DNA of 64,000 bases, from positions 248,001 to 312,000 of the forward strand of contig JAUXTT010000017.1 in the NCBI GenBank assembly GCA_030684395.1, in the 5' to 3' direction. This DNA is from Bacteroidota bacterium (GTDB lineage Bacteria; Bacteroidota; Bacteroidia; B-17B0; Aurantibacillaceae). Below are positions 17,956 to 27,600 of this stretch, piece after piece; within the stretch, counting starts at the first letter, position 1; every line of letters starts with the position of its first letter. The position numbers and the translations under genes were made by a program. The notes below the pieces were generated by a model. The model was not told where the DNA came from. It saw only the letters and a program-made list of their open reading frames with translations, and ran no database searches.

Positions 17956-20337
17956 ATGCGTAAATTAATTACTGTATTTGTATTGCTGATCTCTTTATCA
18001 ATATCAGCCCAAACAGAAAAATATCATCGTGTAAAAATATATACCGGCGAAAAAGGAATTACGGAACTTTCGAAAGCAGGAATTGCTGTTGATCATGGCG
18101 AATTTAAAAAAGGTTTATACATTATTACCGATCTTTCGGATACAGAAATAAAAGCGGTGAAAAAGATAAATTTACCTTATGATGTGTTGATAGAAGATGT
18201 TGGAAATTTTTACGCGCATCAAAACGATGCATTTAAAAATTACAATCCAAAAAACGAAACTATGTCTGCAGGTTCATGTAACTCCTGTCAGCAATTTGAA
18301 ACGCCACAAAACTTTAATTTGGGGAGCATGGGTGGTTTTTTTACTTATCAGGAAATGCTCGATATTTTGGATAGCATGGCAGCAAAATTTCCCAACCTCA
18401 TCACCATAAAAGATTCCATCGGGACCTATCTTACAGATGAAGGAAGACCTTTGCATTATGTAAAAATAAGCGACAACCCAACAATAAGTGAAACAGAACC
18501 ACAGGTATTGTACACAGCGCTTCATCATGCGCGTGAAGCAGAATCATTATCACAATTAATCTTTTACATGTGGTATTTACTTGAAAATTATTCTACGGAT
18601 GCTGAGGTGCAATATTTAATCAACAACACCGAAATGTATTTTATTCCCTGCGTAAACCCCGATGGATATGTTTATAACGAAAGTACCAATCCAAACGGTG
18701 GCGGTATGTGGAGAAAAAACAGGCATGATAACGGAGATGGAACTTTCGGGGTTGATTTAAACAGGAATTATGGTGAGCATTGGGGCTACGACGACAATGG
18801 TTCTTCTCCCGATCCGGTTGATGATACCTACAGAGGAACATCCGGATTCTCCGAAATTGAAACACAAGCAGTGCGTGATTTTTGCAACGACCATCAATTT
18901 AAACTTGCTTTAAACAATCATACTTACAGTAATTTACTTATTTATCCATGGGGTTATATTGCCAGTTTTCAAACACCTGATTCATTATTATTTAGTGCCT
19001 ATGCAAAACGCATGACCAAATGCAGTGGGTTTATGTACGGAACAGGTGATCAAACGGTTGGTTATTTAGTAAATGGAGATAGCGATGATTGGATGTATGG
19101 GGAGCAAACAAGTAAGCCAAAAATTCTTTCAATGACTCCCGAAGCAGGAAATTCTTCTGATGGATTTTGGCCTGTGATAACACGTATTATTGATATTGCA
19201 AAAGTTACCATGGATCAAAACTTAGGTTTGGCAAGATTTTCAGCCGCATATGCCGAAGCACAAACAACAAATGATAATTTTATTACTTCCAATAGTTCCT
19301 ATATCAACTATGATGTAACACGGCTTGGTCTTTCTCCTTCCAATGTAATTGTTTATTTCACACCGCTTACTCCAAATATTGCAACCGGAACCGGTGCCTT
19401 TGTTCACACAGGAATGACGCTGTTGGAAACAAAAACAGATTCTATTGCCCTCACATTAACGGGTAGTTTAGCACAAGGTGAGATTGTGCAATATATAATT
19501 GGTGTGAGTAATGGCTTCTATACAATCAATGATACAATTACACGGGTTTATGGTCAACCAGTAAATGCTTTTTACGACAACTGTAATTCAACGGCAGCGT
19601 TTGTTGCAGGAGGTTGGGGAGTTTCTACTTCGCAATTTGTAACTGCAATGGGAAGTATAGCGGATAGCCCGACAGGCTTTTATCAGAATAACGCGAACAA
19701 ATCCATTACAACAACCAACTTTATCGATCTCAGCAATGCACTTGCTGCTACACTCAGTTTTAATTCCAAATGGGATATTGAAAAAGGTTATGACTATGTA
19801 GAAGTATTGGTATCAACCGACGGCACTAACTTTACCCAACTTTGCGGAAAGTATACTATTGAAGGTTCCGATAATCAAAACAACGGTTTACCCTTGTATG
19901 ATGGAAGACAAACAACATGGGTAAAAGAGAGTATTAATCTTTCGGGTTATATAGGGATGAACATTAAGCTGCGTTTTAAATTGGTTTCAGACGGGTTTGC
20001 AACAGGCGATGGATTTTATATTGATGAATTATCTGTTTTAAAGATTATTAATAATATTGGATTGGAAGAGTATAAAAGCAATGTCAGCTTATTACAAAAC
20101 AGCCCAAACCCATGTAGTGACATCACTTCCATTCAATATAATTTACCCGATAACAAGGGAAATTATTCACTCGAAGTGATTGACGAATTAGGGAAAATTG
20201 TTTTAAAACAAGCTATCAATAGCACGGTTAGTCAAACTAACCTGGATATAAGTAAATTTAAGAACGGAGTATATTACTATAAAATAACTTCAGACAAAAA
20301 GAGTTCGATGGTTAAATCGCTGGTTGTTATTCACTAA
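17956..20337 (+). CDS. M14 zinc carboxypeptidase with T9SS type A tail
   Basis: A 793-residue protein (ATG at 17956; the track start is a TTG two codons earlier). The signal peptide ends at SAQ. After a propeptide-like region, the M14 domain spans about residues 110-420: zinc-ligand segment ALHHAREAES, substrate segments NPDGYVYNE and DLNRNYGEHWGYD, third zinc His in LNNHTYSNLLIYPWG and the catalytic Glu in MTPEAG. A beta-sandwich follows (about 540-700) with an immune-inhibitor-A-like segment (YDYVEVLVSTDGTNF), then a T9SS type A domain (NSPNPCSDITSI to GVYYYKI). It is predicted to be a surface or secreted carboxypeptidase. It begins 134 bases after the CapA-like gene; I find no confident promoter in that gap. 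Confidence 0.92.
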   Translation: MRKLITVFVLLISLSISAQTEKYHRVKIYTGEKGITELSKAGIAVDHGEFKKGLYIITDLSDTEIKAVKKINLPYDVLIEDVGNFYAHQNDAFKNYNPKNETMSAGSCNSCQQFETPQNFNLGSMGGFFTYQEMLDILDSMAAKFPNLITIKDSIGTYLTDEGRPLHYVKISDNPTISETEPQVLYTALHHAREAESLSQLIFYMWYLLENYSTDAEVQYLINNTEMYFIPCVNPDGYVYNESTNPNGGGMWRKNRHDNGDGTFGVDLNRNYGEHWGYDDNGSSPDPVDDTYRGTSGFSEIETQAVRDFCNDHQFKLALNNHTYSNLLIYPWGYIASFQTPDSLLFSAYAKRMTKCSGFMYGTGDQTVGYLVNGDSDDWMYGEQTSKPKILSMTPEAGNSSDGFWPVITRIIDIAKVTMDQNLGLARFSAAYAEAQTTNDNFITSNSSYINYDVTRLGLSPSNVIVYFTPLTPNIATGTGAFVHTGMTLLETKTDSIALTLTGSLAQGEIVQYIIGVSNGFYTINDTITRVYGQPVNAFYDNCNSTAAFVAGGWGVSTSQFVTAMGSIADSPTGFYQNNANKSITTTNFIDLSNALAATLSFNSKWDIEKGYDYVEVLVSTDGTNFTQLCGKYTIEGSDNQNNGLPLYDGRQTTWVKESINLSGYIGMNIKLRFKLVSDGFATGDGFYIDELSVLKIINNIGLEEYKSNVSLLQNSPNPCSDITSIQYNLPDNKGNYSLEVIDELGKIVLKQAINSTVSQTNLDISKFKNGVYYYKITSDKKSSMVKSLVVIH

Positions 20338-20377
20338 GTTTATTGAGAAACAAATTTAATTCCGTAAATTGTTCCTG

Positions 20378-21115
20378 ATGGAAGCAAGAACACTTGTTGT
20401 AGGAGACATTCACGGGGCATACATTGCGCTAATTCAAGCATTAGAACGTGCAAAGGTTTCTCCGGAAGACCATTTTATTTTTTTGGGAGATTATGTTGAT
20501 GGCTGGAGCCAATCATTTGAAGTTGTTGACTTTCTGCTTGATTTTAAAAAAACACATAAGTGCATTTTCATAAAAGGTAATCATGATGCATGGTGCGAAC
20601 AATGGCTAGCAAACAACATCATTCAGGAACGATGGTTTAATAATGGAGGAGAAGCCACTATAAAAAGCTACAGCAACATTCCTTCAGAAAAGAAAACAGA
20701 ACACATTAACTTCTTCTCGACCTTGGTTAATTATTACACCGACGATAAAAAACGCTTGTTTATTCATGCAGGATTTGCCCACACCAAAGGCCCGCGGTTC
20801 GATCGTTTTGATGCAGATTCAAATTGGGATAAAACTTTATGGGAAACTGCGGTAAGTATGGACAAAAGCATAGCTTACGATTCAGTGTTTTATCCAAAAC
20901 GTTTAAAACTGTTTCGTGAAGTTTTTATAGGGCATACGCTTACCACTGATTATGGGTTTACTATTCCCATGCAAGGCACAAACGTTTGGAACATTGACAC
21001 GGGGGCAGGTTTTAAAGGCAAATTAACGATCATGGATGCCGGCACAAAAGAATTTTGGCAAAGTGATTTTGTGGCTGAACTTTATCCAAATGAAAAAGGC
21101 AGAAACGGCTGCTAG
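20378..21115 (+). CDS. Metallophosphoesterase (PP1-type Ser/Thr phosphatase-like)
   Basis: A 245-residue cytoplasmic protein (ATG at 20378; the track start is a TTG three codons upstream). It shows the calcineurin-like metal-binding blocks VVGDIHGAY, FLGDYVDGW, IKGNHDAW, later LFIHAG, and FIGHTLT. This GDxHG/GDxxD/GNHD arrangement with an added WCEQWL fits the bacterial PrpA/lambda-phosphatase type that acts on phosphoproteins or nucleotides. The substrate is unknown. It stands 40 bases after the carboxypeptidase gene. A palindromic repeat element lies downstream. Confidence 0.85.
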   Translation: MEARTLVVGDIHGAYIALIQALERAKVSPEDHFIFLGDYVDGWSQSFEVVDFLLDFKKTHKCIFIKGNHDAWCEQWLANNIIQERWFNNGGEATIKSYSNIPSEKKTEHINFFSTLVNYYTDDKKRLFIHAGFAHTKGPRFDRFDADSNWDKTLWETAVSMDKSIAYDSVFYPKRLKLFREVFIGHTLTTDYGFTIPMQGTNVWNIDTGAGFKGKLTIMDAGTKEFWQSDFVAELYPNEKGRNGC

Positions 21116-21138
21116 CATATTTTCAAACCATCTCAATT

Positions 21139-21277
21139 TTAAACACATAGGAGTTGTTGATTATAAAGATTTAGCCAGGGAAGCTTCGCTTCTGACATAG
21201 GGTTCTCTGTGCAAAACTTGTTTTTCTATATCTCCCTTTCCGCATATATATATTTTCCTATGTTCCTATGTGTTTAA
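21139..21277. repeat. Palindrome-bounded intergenic element (MITE/REP-like)
   Basis: A perfect 14-base inverted repeat, ttaaacacatagga (21139-21152) and tcctatgtgtttaa (21264-21277), encloses about 110 bases of non-coding sequence. The right arm is preceded by a further partial copy (cctatgtt), and tatgtgtttaattt occurs again at 21340-21353. No ORF lies inside. It fills the gap between the phosphatase gene and the PorV-like gene. Confidence 0.5.
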
Positions 21278-21370
21278 TTTGCTGCTTCGCCATAGATCAG
21301 CCCATACTAACACAATAATTCCACATTCCTCCCGTTCTGTATGTGTTTAATTTTTTGTATTTTTACCTCA

Positions 21371-22477
21371 ATGCGTCAATTTCGATATTTAATTGTTTCT
21401 TTATTCCTATCGGCTACAGCCATTGCTCAAACTGTTAAATACAGTAATGAGTTTTTAGCTATTGGTGTTGGTGCAAGACAAATGGCCATGGGAAACGCGG
21501 GTATCTCCAGCACAAGAGATGTTACTGCGGGTTACTGGAATCCGGCAGGGCTTACCGGAGTTCAACCCAAATTACAATTGGCATATATGCACTCCGAATA
21601 TTTTGCGGGGATAGCAAAGTACGATTACGGTGCTTTGGCTGCTAAACTGGATAGTCAGAGTGTTGCTGCAATTAGTTTTGTACGTTTTGGTGTAGATAAT
21701 ATTCCTAATACCACTCAGCTAGTAGACGCAAACGGGAATGTGGATTACGATAAGATTTCTAAATTCAGTGCTACCGATTTTGCAGCTATATTAACTTATG
21801 CACGAAAAATAAAAGAGGTAAAAGGTTTAGAGGTTGGTGCCAATGTAAAAATAATTCGCAGGCATTTGGGCGACTTTGGTGGGTCCTGGGGATTTGGTTT
21901 AGACGCAGCAGCAAATTACACATTAAAAGGGTGGAAATTTTCTGCCGTTGGAAGAGATATTACCGGAACTTTTAATGCCTGGACTTATACTTTAGATGAT
22001 GATACTAAAAATACATTCGCTTTAACAGGAAATGATATACCAAAAAACTCAGTAGAGATAACTGTTCCGCGCTTGTTATTAGGCGTTTCGAAAAAGTATT
22101 ATGTATGGAAAGGAAAAATCTCCTTATTAGGAGAAGTATGTTTATTGAATACGTTTGATGGAAAAAGAAATGTTTTAATTAAATCGAAAGCAGTAAGTGT
22201 AGATCCACAATTTGGATTTGAAGCAGGGTATCAAAATTTATTCTTCCTTCGCTTCGGTTTAAACAACATACAGAAATATACAGATATTGATAACAAACCG
22301 CTTACAACTGTTCAGCCTAATATGGGTGCCGGAATAAAGTACAAAATATTTACTTTGGATTATGCTTTCACCAACATAGGCAATGCCTCTATTGCTCCTT
22401 ACAGCCATGTGTTTTCTTTGATTATCGACATCAACCGTACACTGGCAAAACGCAAATCATCAGGCGCTAAAGATTAA
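21371..22477 (+). CDS. PorV/PorQ-family outer-membrane protein
   Basis: A 368-residue protein. The ATG at 21371 gives the signal peptide (MRQFRYLIVSLFLSATAIAQ); the track start at 21341 lies in a repeat. The mature N-terminus has the family signature FLAIGVGARQMAMGNAG followed by TAGYWNPAGLTG, as in PorV (LptO) and PorQ, 14-strand FadL-like barrels. In T9SS, PorV picks up cargo from the translocon and delivers it to the PorU sortase; PorQ is also needed for cargo release in some species. Which of these this protein is, or whether it is an extra paralogue, cannot be decided from one sequence. Six T9SS cargos in the window make the context meaningful. Confidence 0.8.
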   Translation: MRQFRYLIVSLFLSATAIAQTVKYSNEFLAIGVGARQMAMGNAGISSTRDVTAGYWNPAGLTGVQPKLQLAYMHSEYFAGIAKYDYGALAAKLDSQSVAAISFVRFGVDNIPNTTQLVDANGNVDYDKISKFSATDFAAILTYARKIKEVKGLEVGANVKIIRRHLGDFGGSWGFGLDAAANYTLKGWKFSAVGRDITGTFNAWTYTLDDDTKNTFALTGNDIPKNSVEITVPRLLLGVSKKYYVWKGKISLLGEVCLLNTFDGKRNVLIKSKAVSVDPQFGFEAGYQNLFFLRFGLNNIQKYTDIDNKPLTTVQPNMGAGIKYKIFTLDYAFTNIGNASIAPYSHVFSLIIDINRTLAKRKSSGAKD

Positions 22478-22488
22478 GAGCTCATTTA

Positions 22489-23001
22489 ATGCCAAAAATA
22501 TTACTCCTTTCTGATACTCACAACTACCTCGATAAACGTATCGAAAAATACGCAAACACATGTGATGAAATCTGGCATGCGGGTGATGTAGGAACAATAA
22601 GCATCTGTGATGAACTAAAAAAAATAAAACCACTCAGGGCTGTTTATGGAAATATCGACGGGCAAGATGTGCGAAAAGAGTATCCGAAAGATCTCATCTT
22701 TTTTTGCGAAGAAGTAAAAATATACATTACGCATATCGGAGGTTATCCCAACAGATATAGCCTTGATGCAAAAAAAATCATTTTAGAAACTAAACCTCAA
22801 CTCTTTATTTGTGGACACTCTCATATACTGAAAGTAATGTATGATAAAACATTAAGCCTCCTTCACATCAACCCGGGAGCCTGCGGAATTCATGGTTTCC
22901 ATCAAATGAAAACAATGGTGAGATTCGAAATTACAGGTAAAGAAATAAAAAATTTAGAAGTTATTGAATTGGGCTTGAGAAGTGAGATAGTTACAGCTTA
23001 A
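22489..23001 (+). CDS. YfcE/MJ0936-type metallophosphodiesterase
   Basis: A 170-residue protein, typical length for the YfcE family. Metal-binding motifs: LLLSDTHNY (DxH), WHAGDVG, VYGNIDGQD, THIGGYP, and FICGHSHIL followed by INPGACG. Family members hydrolyse phosphodiesters in the cytoplasm; the physiological substrate is generally unknown. It starts 11 bases after the PorV-like gene and is probably co-transcribed with it. Its stop codon overlaps that of convergent manC by four bases. Confidence 0.9.
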   Translation: MPKILLLSDTHNYLDKRIEKYANTCDEIWHAGDVGTISICDELKKIKPLRAVYGNIDGQDVRKEYPKDLIFFCEEVKIYITHIGGYPNRYSLDAKKIILETKPQLFICGHSHILKVMYDKTLSLLHINPGACGIHGFHQMKTMVRFEITGKEIKNLEVIELGLRSEIVTA

Positions 23002-24086
23002 ACAAACTTATCTCCTTTTTGCACCTTCACATCATTCACAAAATTGCGGATCTGTTGCTCGTCCTGCTTTTTACAGACAAGTAAAATGCCATCGGCCTCC
23101 ACTACTATGTAATCTTCCAAGCCTTGTATTACAACCAGTTTATCTTTAGCAACATTTACAATACAGTTTTTGGTATCATACAACATTACATTTTTTCCAA
23201 CAACTGCATTGTTTCCTTCACGGTGTTTAATGTGTGTGTATAAACTTCCCCATGTTCCAAGATCGCTCCAGCCTATAATAGATTCTCTTACATAAACATT
23301 TTTTGCTTTTTCCATTACGGAATAATCGATGGAAATATTTTTGCAGGTAATATATGCCTTTTTCAAAAATGCATCTTCTTCAGGTGTGTTGTAGGCATCT
23401 AATCCTTCACGGAAAATGGCAGCCATTTCCGGATCATGTTTTTCAAATGCATTTATGATGGATTTTGTTGACCAAATAAAAATCCCTGAGTTCCACAAAA
23501 AATCGCCGCTTTGCACAAAAAATTTTGCATGTTCAATATCGGGTTTCTCTGCAAAGGTTTTTACTTTTTTAATACGTTTATCTTTTTCCTTTACCGGAGA
23601 ATCAACAAATTGAATATAACCATAACCTGTATCGGGTCTGTGTGGGGTAATACCTAAAGTAACCAAACAATCTTCATTTTCTGCCTTTGCAAAACAAGAT
23701 TTAACCGCCTTTTTAAAAGTATCTTCTTTCGTGATAAGATGGTCTGAAGGAGCAACAATGGTAATTGCTTTTGGGTTTAATTTATTTATTTTATAAGAAG
23801 CGTATGCAATACACGGAGCAGTGTTTTTTCTGGAAGGTTCAGCCAGTACATTTTCTTTCGGGATACCGGGTAGTTGCTTATAAACAAGTTCCTTATACTG
23901 ATCGCTCGTAACAATAAATATATTTTTAACCGGACAAATATCTATAAAACGGTCATACGTCTGTTGAAGTAAAGTTTTCCCTGTTCCAAGAATATCCAAA
24001 AATTGCTTAGGAAAATTACTTCTGCTCATGGGCCAAAATCTGCTTCCAACCCCACCGGCCATTATTACGCAATAATTATTCTTCAT
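22998..24086 (-). CDS. manC: Mannose-1-phosphate guanylyltransferase
   Basis: A 362-residue enzyme making GDP-mannose from mannose-1-phosphate and GTP, for LPS, capsule or glycoprotein sugars. It shows the nucleotidyltransferase signature MAGGVGSRFWPMSRSNFPKQF, then EPSRKNTAPCIAYAS, VAPSDHLI and FAEKPD. The length fits the single-domain form without the C-terminal phosphomannose isomerase domain. It is transcribed alone; a TACCTTTG box sits 16 bases before the ATG. Convergent with the YfcE gene. Confidence 0.93.
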   Translation of the reverse strand: MKNNYCVIMAGGVGSRFWPMSRSNFPKQFLDILGTGKTLLQQTYDRFIDICPVKNIFIVTSDQYKELVYKQLPGIPKENVLAEPSRKNTAPCIAYASYKINKLNPKAITIVAPSDHLITKEDTFKKAVKSCFAKAENEDCLVTLGITPHRPDTGYGYIQFVDSPVKEKDKRIKKVKTFAEKPDIEHAKFFVQSGDFLWNSGIFIWSTKSIINAFEKHDPEMAAIFREGLDAYNTPEEDAFLKKAYITCKNISIDYSVMEKAKNVYVRESIIGWSDLGTWGSLYTHIKHREGNNAVVGKNVMLYDTKNCIVNVAKDKLVVIQGLEDYIVVEADGILLVCKKQDEQQIRNFVNDVKVQKGDKFV

Positions 24087-24102
24087 AAGTAGTATTGAAG
24101 TT

Positions 24103-24110
24103 CAAAGGTA
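24103..24110 (-). promoter_or_regulatory. -7 box (TACCTTTG) for manC
   Basis: A perfect TAnnTTTG match on the minus strand, 16 bases before the manC ATG. No TTG is found at the -33 distance. The predicted leader would be about 10 bases. Confidence 0.4.
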
Positions 24111-24128
24111 CTAAAAATTGAATAAAAA

Positions 24129-24152
24129 AACAGCGCCCATTAAAGCGCTGTT
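24129..24152 (-). terminator. Terminator after the adhesin-lipoprotein operon
   Basis: An 8-base perfect stem (AACAGCGC/GCGCTGTT) with an 8-base loop, followed on the minus strand by a run of T. It lies just after the lipoprotein stop codon and before manC. Confidence 0.75.
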
Positions 24153-24171
24153 TCCTGTTTATTCGATCGGA

Positions 24172-24624
24172 TTATTTCGTAAAAGTTGCATCAACCGTGT
24201 CCTTTATAGTATTCCCATCATCAATAACATAAGTCATAGTAAACTTATTTGAATTAACCATTTTCCCTTTCCCGTCCAGAACAAATACACTTCCTACTTG
24301 CTGGCCGTCAGGTGCAATCTTAATGCTATCACCATATATAATAGCCTTAGCTTTGTTCTGAAACCCCAGTGCGTATATGTTTTCAATAAGTACGGTATCT
24401 GCAGTGCTATTGATAACATGCACCTGAAATGGCTGAGCCGGAGGATCTCTGCGACTTACTTCCGTACAAGTCCAATCAGCTATAAACCTAAGCTTCGGAT
24501 CGGTTGTTGGGGTGTTTGGAGCAGGATCTTCCTCGTCTTTTTTACAACCAACAGCCAGTATACAAATAAAGACAGTAGCCAAAGCCACTGTCTTTACGTT
24601 TTTTATATTCAAAAAAGCTCTCAT
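24172..24624 (-). CDS. Lipoprotein, last gene of the adhesin operon
   Basis: A 150-residue protein with a lipobox LAVGC (Cys 27) followed by an acidic, Pro/Thr-rich linker (KKDEEDPAPNTPTTDP). The mature domain of about 100 residues is beta-rich (DWTCTEVSRRDPPAQPF, LRFIAD, VFVLDGKGKM) and ends DTVDATFTK; it resembles lipocalin-like or Ig-like small lipoproteins of Bacteroidota, but I cannot name a family. Its start codon is four bases after the stop of the 3183-residue adhesin, so the two are translationally linked. A role at the outer membrane beside the adhesin is inferred from position only. Confidence 0.75.
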   Translation of the reverse strand: MRAFLNIKNVKTVALATVFICILAVGCKKDEEDPAPNTPTTDPKLRFIADWTCTEVSRRDPPAQPFQVHVINSTADTVLIENIYALGFQNKAKAIIYGDSIKIAPDGQQVGSVFVLDGKGKMVNSNKFTMTYVIDDGNTIKDTVDATFTK

Positions 24625-24628
24625 CTGT

Positions 24629-27600
24629 TTATCTTACAACGGTTACATGCCCGGTTAAATTATGCTTATTATTTTTAATATCATAAGCCATAATTTTCCA
24701 AATGTATACATCTTCCTGAACCGGATCTGATTTTCCGTTTACCTTTCCGTCCCAACCTTTACTTAAACTATTCGATTGGAAAATGATTTCTCCCCAACGA
24801 TCAAAAATAAACATTTGAAATCTTTCTTCATCAATGCCAATACCCTGAGGGAAGAATGATTCGTTCTTGCCATCTTCATTCGGGCTGAACGCGTTTGGAA
24901 CATATATAGCAAATTCAGGCTCAATATAAATCTGATGCGTAACATCATCTACACATCCATTAATTGAAGTAACCAGTAAATTTATATCATACAAGCCCGG
25001 TCCTTCGTAATTATGGGTCGGGTTTTGCAAAACAGAAACATTATCAAGTGAAGTTAGTTCTCCAAAATTCCATTCGTACGTTGAAGCCAATGAGCTTCTG
25101 TCGTAGAAACTAATCAGTGGGTCAAATTCAGTTGTATTTAATGGATTATAAGTGAATGCAGCAATTGGGTTAGGATAAACCGTAACGTAAGCCGGCATTG
25201 TTACAACATCCACACATCCCAACGGAGTTGTAACAGTTAATTCAACATCATAAGAAGTACTCTGCAAACCATTAGTTGTGTAAGTGTGTGAGATCAATGC
25301 TCCAAAGCCTTCTGTATTATCTCCAAACGACCACTCATAAACACAATTAGGGAATGCGGCGCCTCCTGAACCGGAAAAAGAAACATCCAGATCAGCACAA
25401 CCGGCAAGGTTGCTTCCAATTAAACTGGCAGTAGGTGTTGGGTTTATAAATATGGTATGATTTACTGAGGTATCCTTAGAACAACCATCAGATGCAGTTA
25501 CTGTAAATATTTGCTGATGATCAGGATCATCCTGAGCAGTTACTGTGGGATTAGGATCTGTCATTCCTCCCGGTGTCCAGCTATAAGTAATTGTTCCGCC
25601 AGCCGAAGTATTTCCACCTGTTGCATTTGCTGACAAGGAAACAAGATCATTGTTACAAACTGTATAACTCTGTGCTGTCATCATTATCGGCGGAAGAGCT
25701 GTTACATCAATTGTTTGACCTGCTATTGGAATACATCCGTTTACATCAACAACCATAACTCCGTAAGTATGTAATGGTGTGGTATAAGAAGGGCGAACCC
25801 AATGTGGTCCGTTTGATAAAGAGCCTGAAGTAGAAGTAAGGGCAGGAACCGGTATGGAATTATGTGTCCATGTCCATGAATAGGGTGGTGTACCGCCTCC
25901 AACGTTCGCAGAAATTTGCGTTGAGTCTCCATAGCAAATAGTTTGATCTGTTGAAGCAACCAATATAACCTGCGAAGGTTGTGCAACCACTGCTACGGAG
26001 TTAAAGAAACAACCATTCGCATCCTGCACATGCACAGCATAAGTACCGGCCATAATACCACTTATAGAATCATTTGGAACCGGGCCTGAAACCAATTGCG
26101 TTCCTCCGGCGGTTGTCCATGTATACACCAGTGGGGCTGTGCCTCCGGTAGCATCCACATCAAGGGCTCCTGTTGCCTGTCCGAAACATTTAGCTGAGTA
26201 GGTTCCCATATTCGCTTCAGTAGGGCCTGCCGCGTTTGGAACAACCACATCAATTCCTATTGCACAACCGTTTAAATCGGTTACATCACAATGATATAAA
26301 TTTGCCGATAAACTATTTGCGCTTGAAAGAACAGAATTTGGCACGTTATTCCAAAGGTATGTATAACCAGGTGTTCCTCCCGTTGCAATAACAGTTGCAC
26401 TACCGTTAGCCAAGCCACATGATGCAGTTGAAACAGTACTATCAAGCAATACCTGAGTTGGCTCGTCAATTGTCGCTATCTGGTTGTCTGTACATCCACG
26501 GAAATCGACTAACGATAAAGTATAAGAACCCGCTTCCAATCCTGAAATAGCTGGTGTTCCCGGGTTAACGAACCCTACATTAGTTGATGTCCAGTTGTAT
26601 GAATAAACAGGTGTACCTCCCGTTGCGGTAACACTAATTTCCCCATCACTTAATCCGAAACAACTGATATCTGTTTCAGTTGGGTTTGAAATCACCAAAG
26701 CCTGTGGCTGGCTAATAATAACAGTAGTAGAATCTTTACAGCCTCGCATATCGGTAACCATTACGGTATAGGTAACACTGCTTCCTATAGGACCAACTCC
26801 AAGGCCGGCAAAATTTACTGAAGTATTAGGGGCAATACCAGCCTGCGTTTGAAGTGGGTTGTATAAACTTATAGTATAAGCATTTATTTCTGAAGCATCC
26901 GAAGGATCGTAGAACCCTCCATTTGCCTGCACTACTGTAGAACCATTAAATAAATTATAACATGTTACATCCTGATAAGAAACGATTCCCGTAACTACAT
27001 CAGTAGGTTCCATAATAAAAACCTGATCACCACCAAAACATCCTGCCGAGTCATAAACTGCAATCGTTGCAAAACCACCCGGTAAGTTTGAAGCAGATAA
27101 GCCCGGCTGAGTAGTTTCTACCCATCCTAAAGATTGATAAGGTAATGTACCACCAAACACCGAAGCAAGTGCCGTACCATTATTGGCCCCAAAACAAGTG
27201 ATCATAGTTGAATCAATAACACTTACTGTTGGACCATCTATATCATTCACAACAGTAGAACTTAACACCTGGCAGCCTATAGCATCGGTTACTGCAATGG
27301 TATATTGTCCACCAACCAAACCCGGATTATATGGAGTTGCAACTCCATTACTCCATGCTATAGTGTGAGGAGTAGCCCCACCCGTAATAACAACATTAGT
27401 AGCGCCATCTGCAAAAAGACAGTGCGAAGAATCTGCTGTTAAAGCAATGGTAAATTCAGGTGGTTCATTAATAAATATAGTTGTTGAATCTTTACATCCA
27501 TTATCATCTGTAACAACAACAGTATGCGAACCTGCACAAAGTGTTACCGGATTATTCACAGTATACTGTGAAGGAGTCCAATGATACATGTATGGTCCTG

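Noticed and set aside
14981-24110. Taking every TAnnTTTG match as a promoter
   Set aside because: The motif is frequent in AT-rich DNA; only matches in gene-upstream positions were kept, and those without a spaced TTG were given low confidence.
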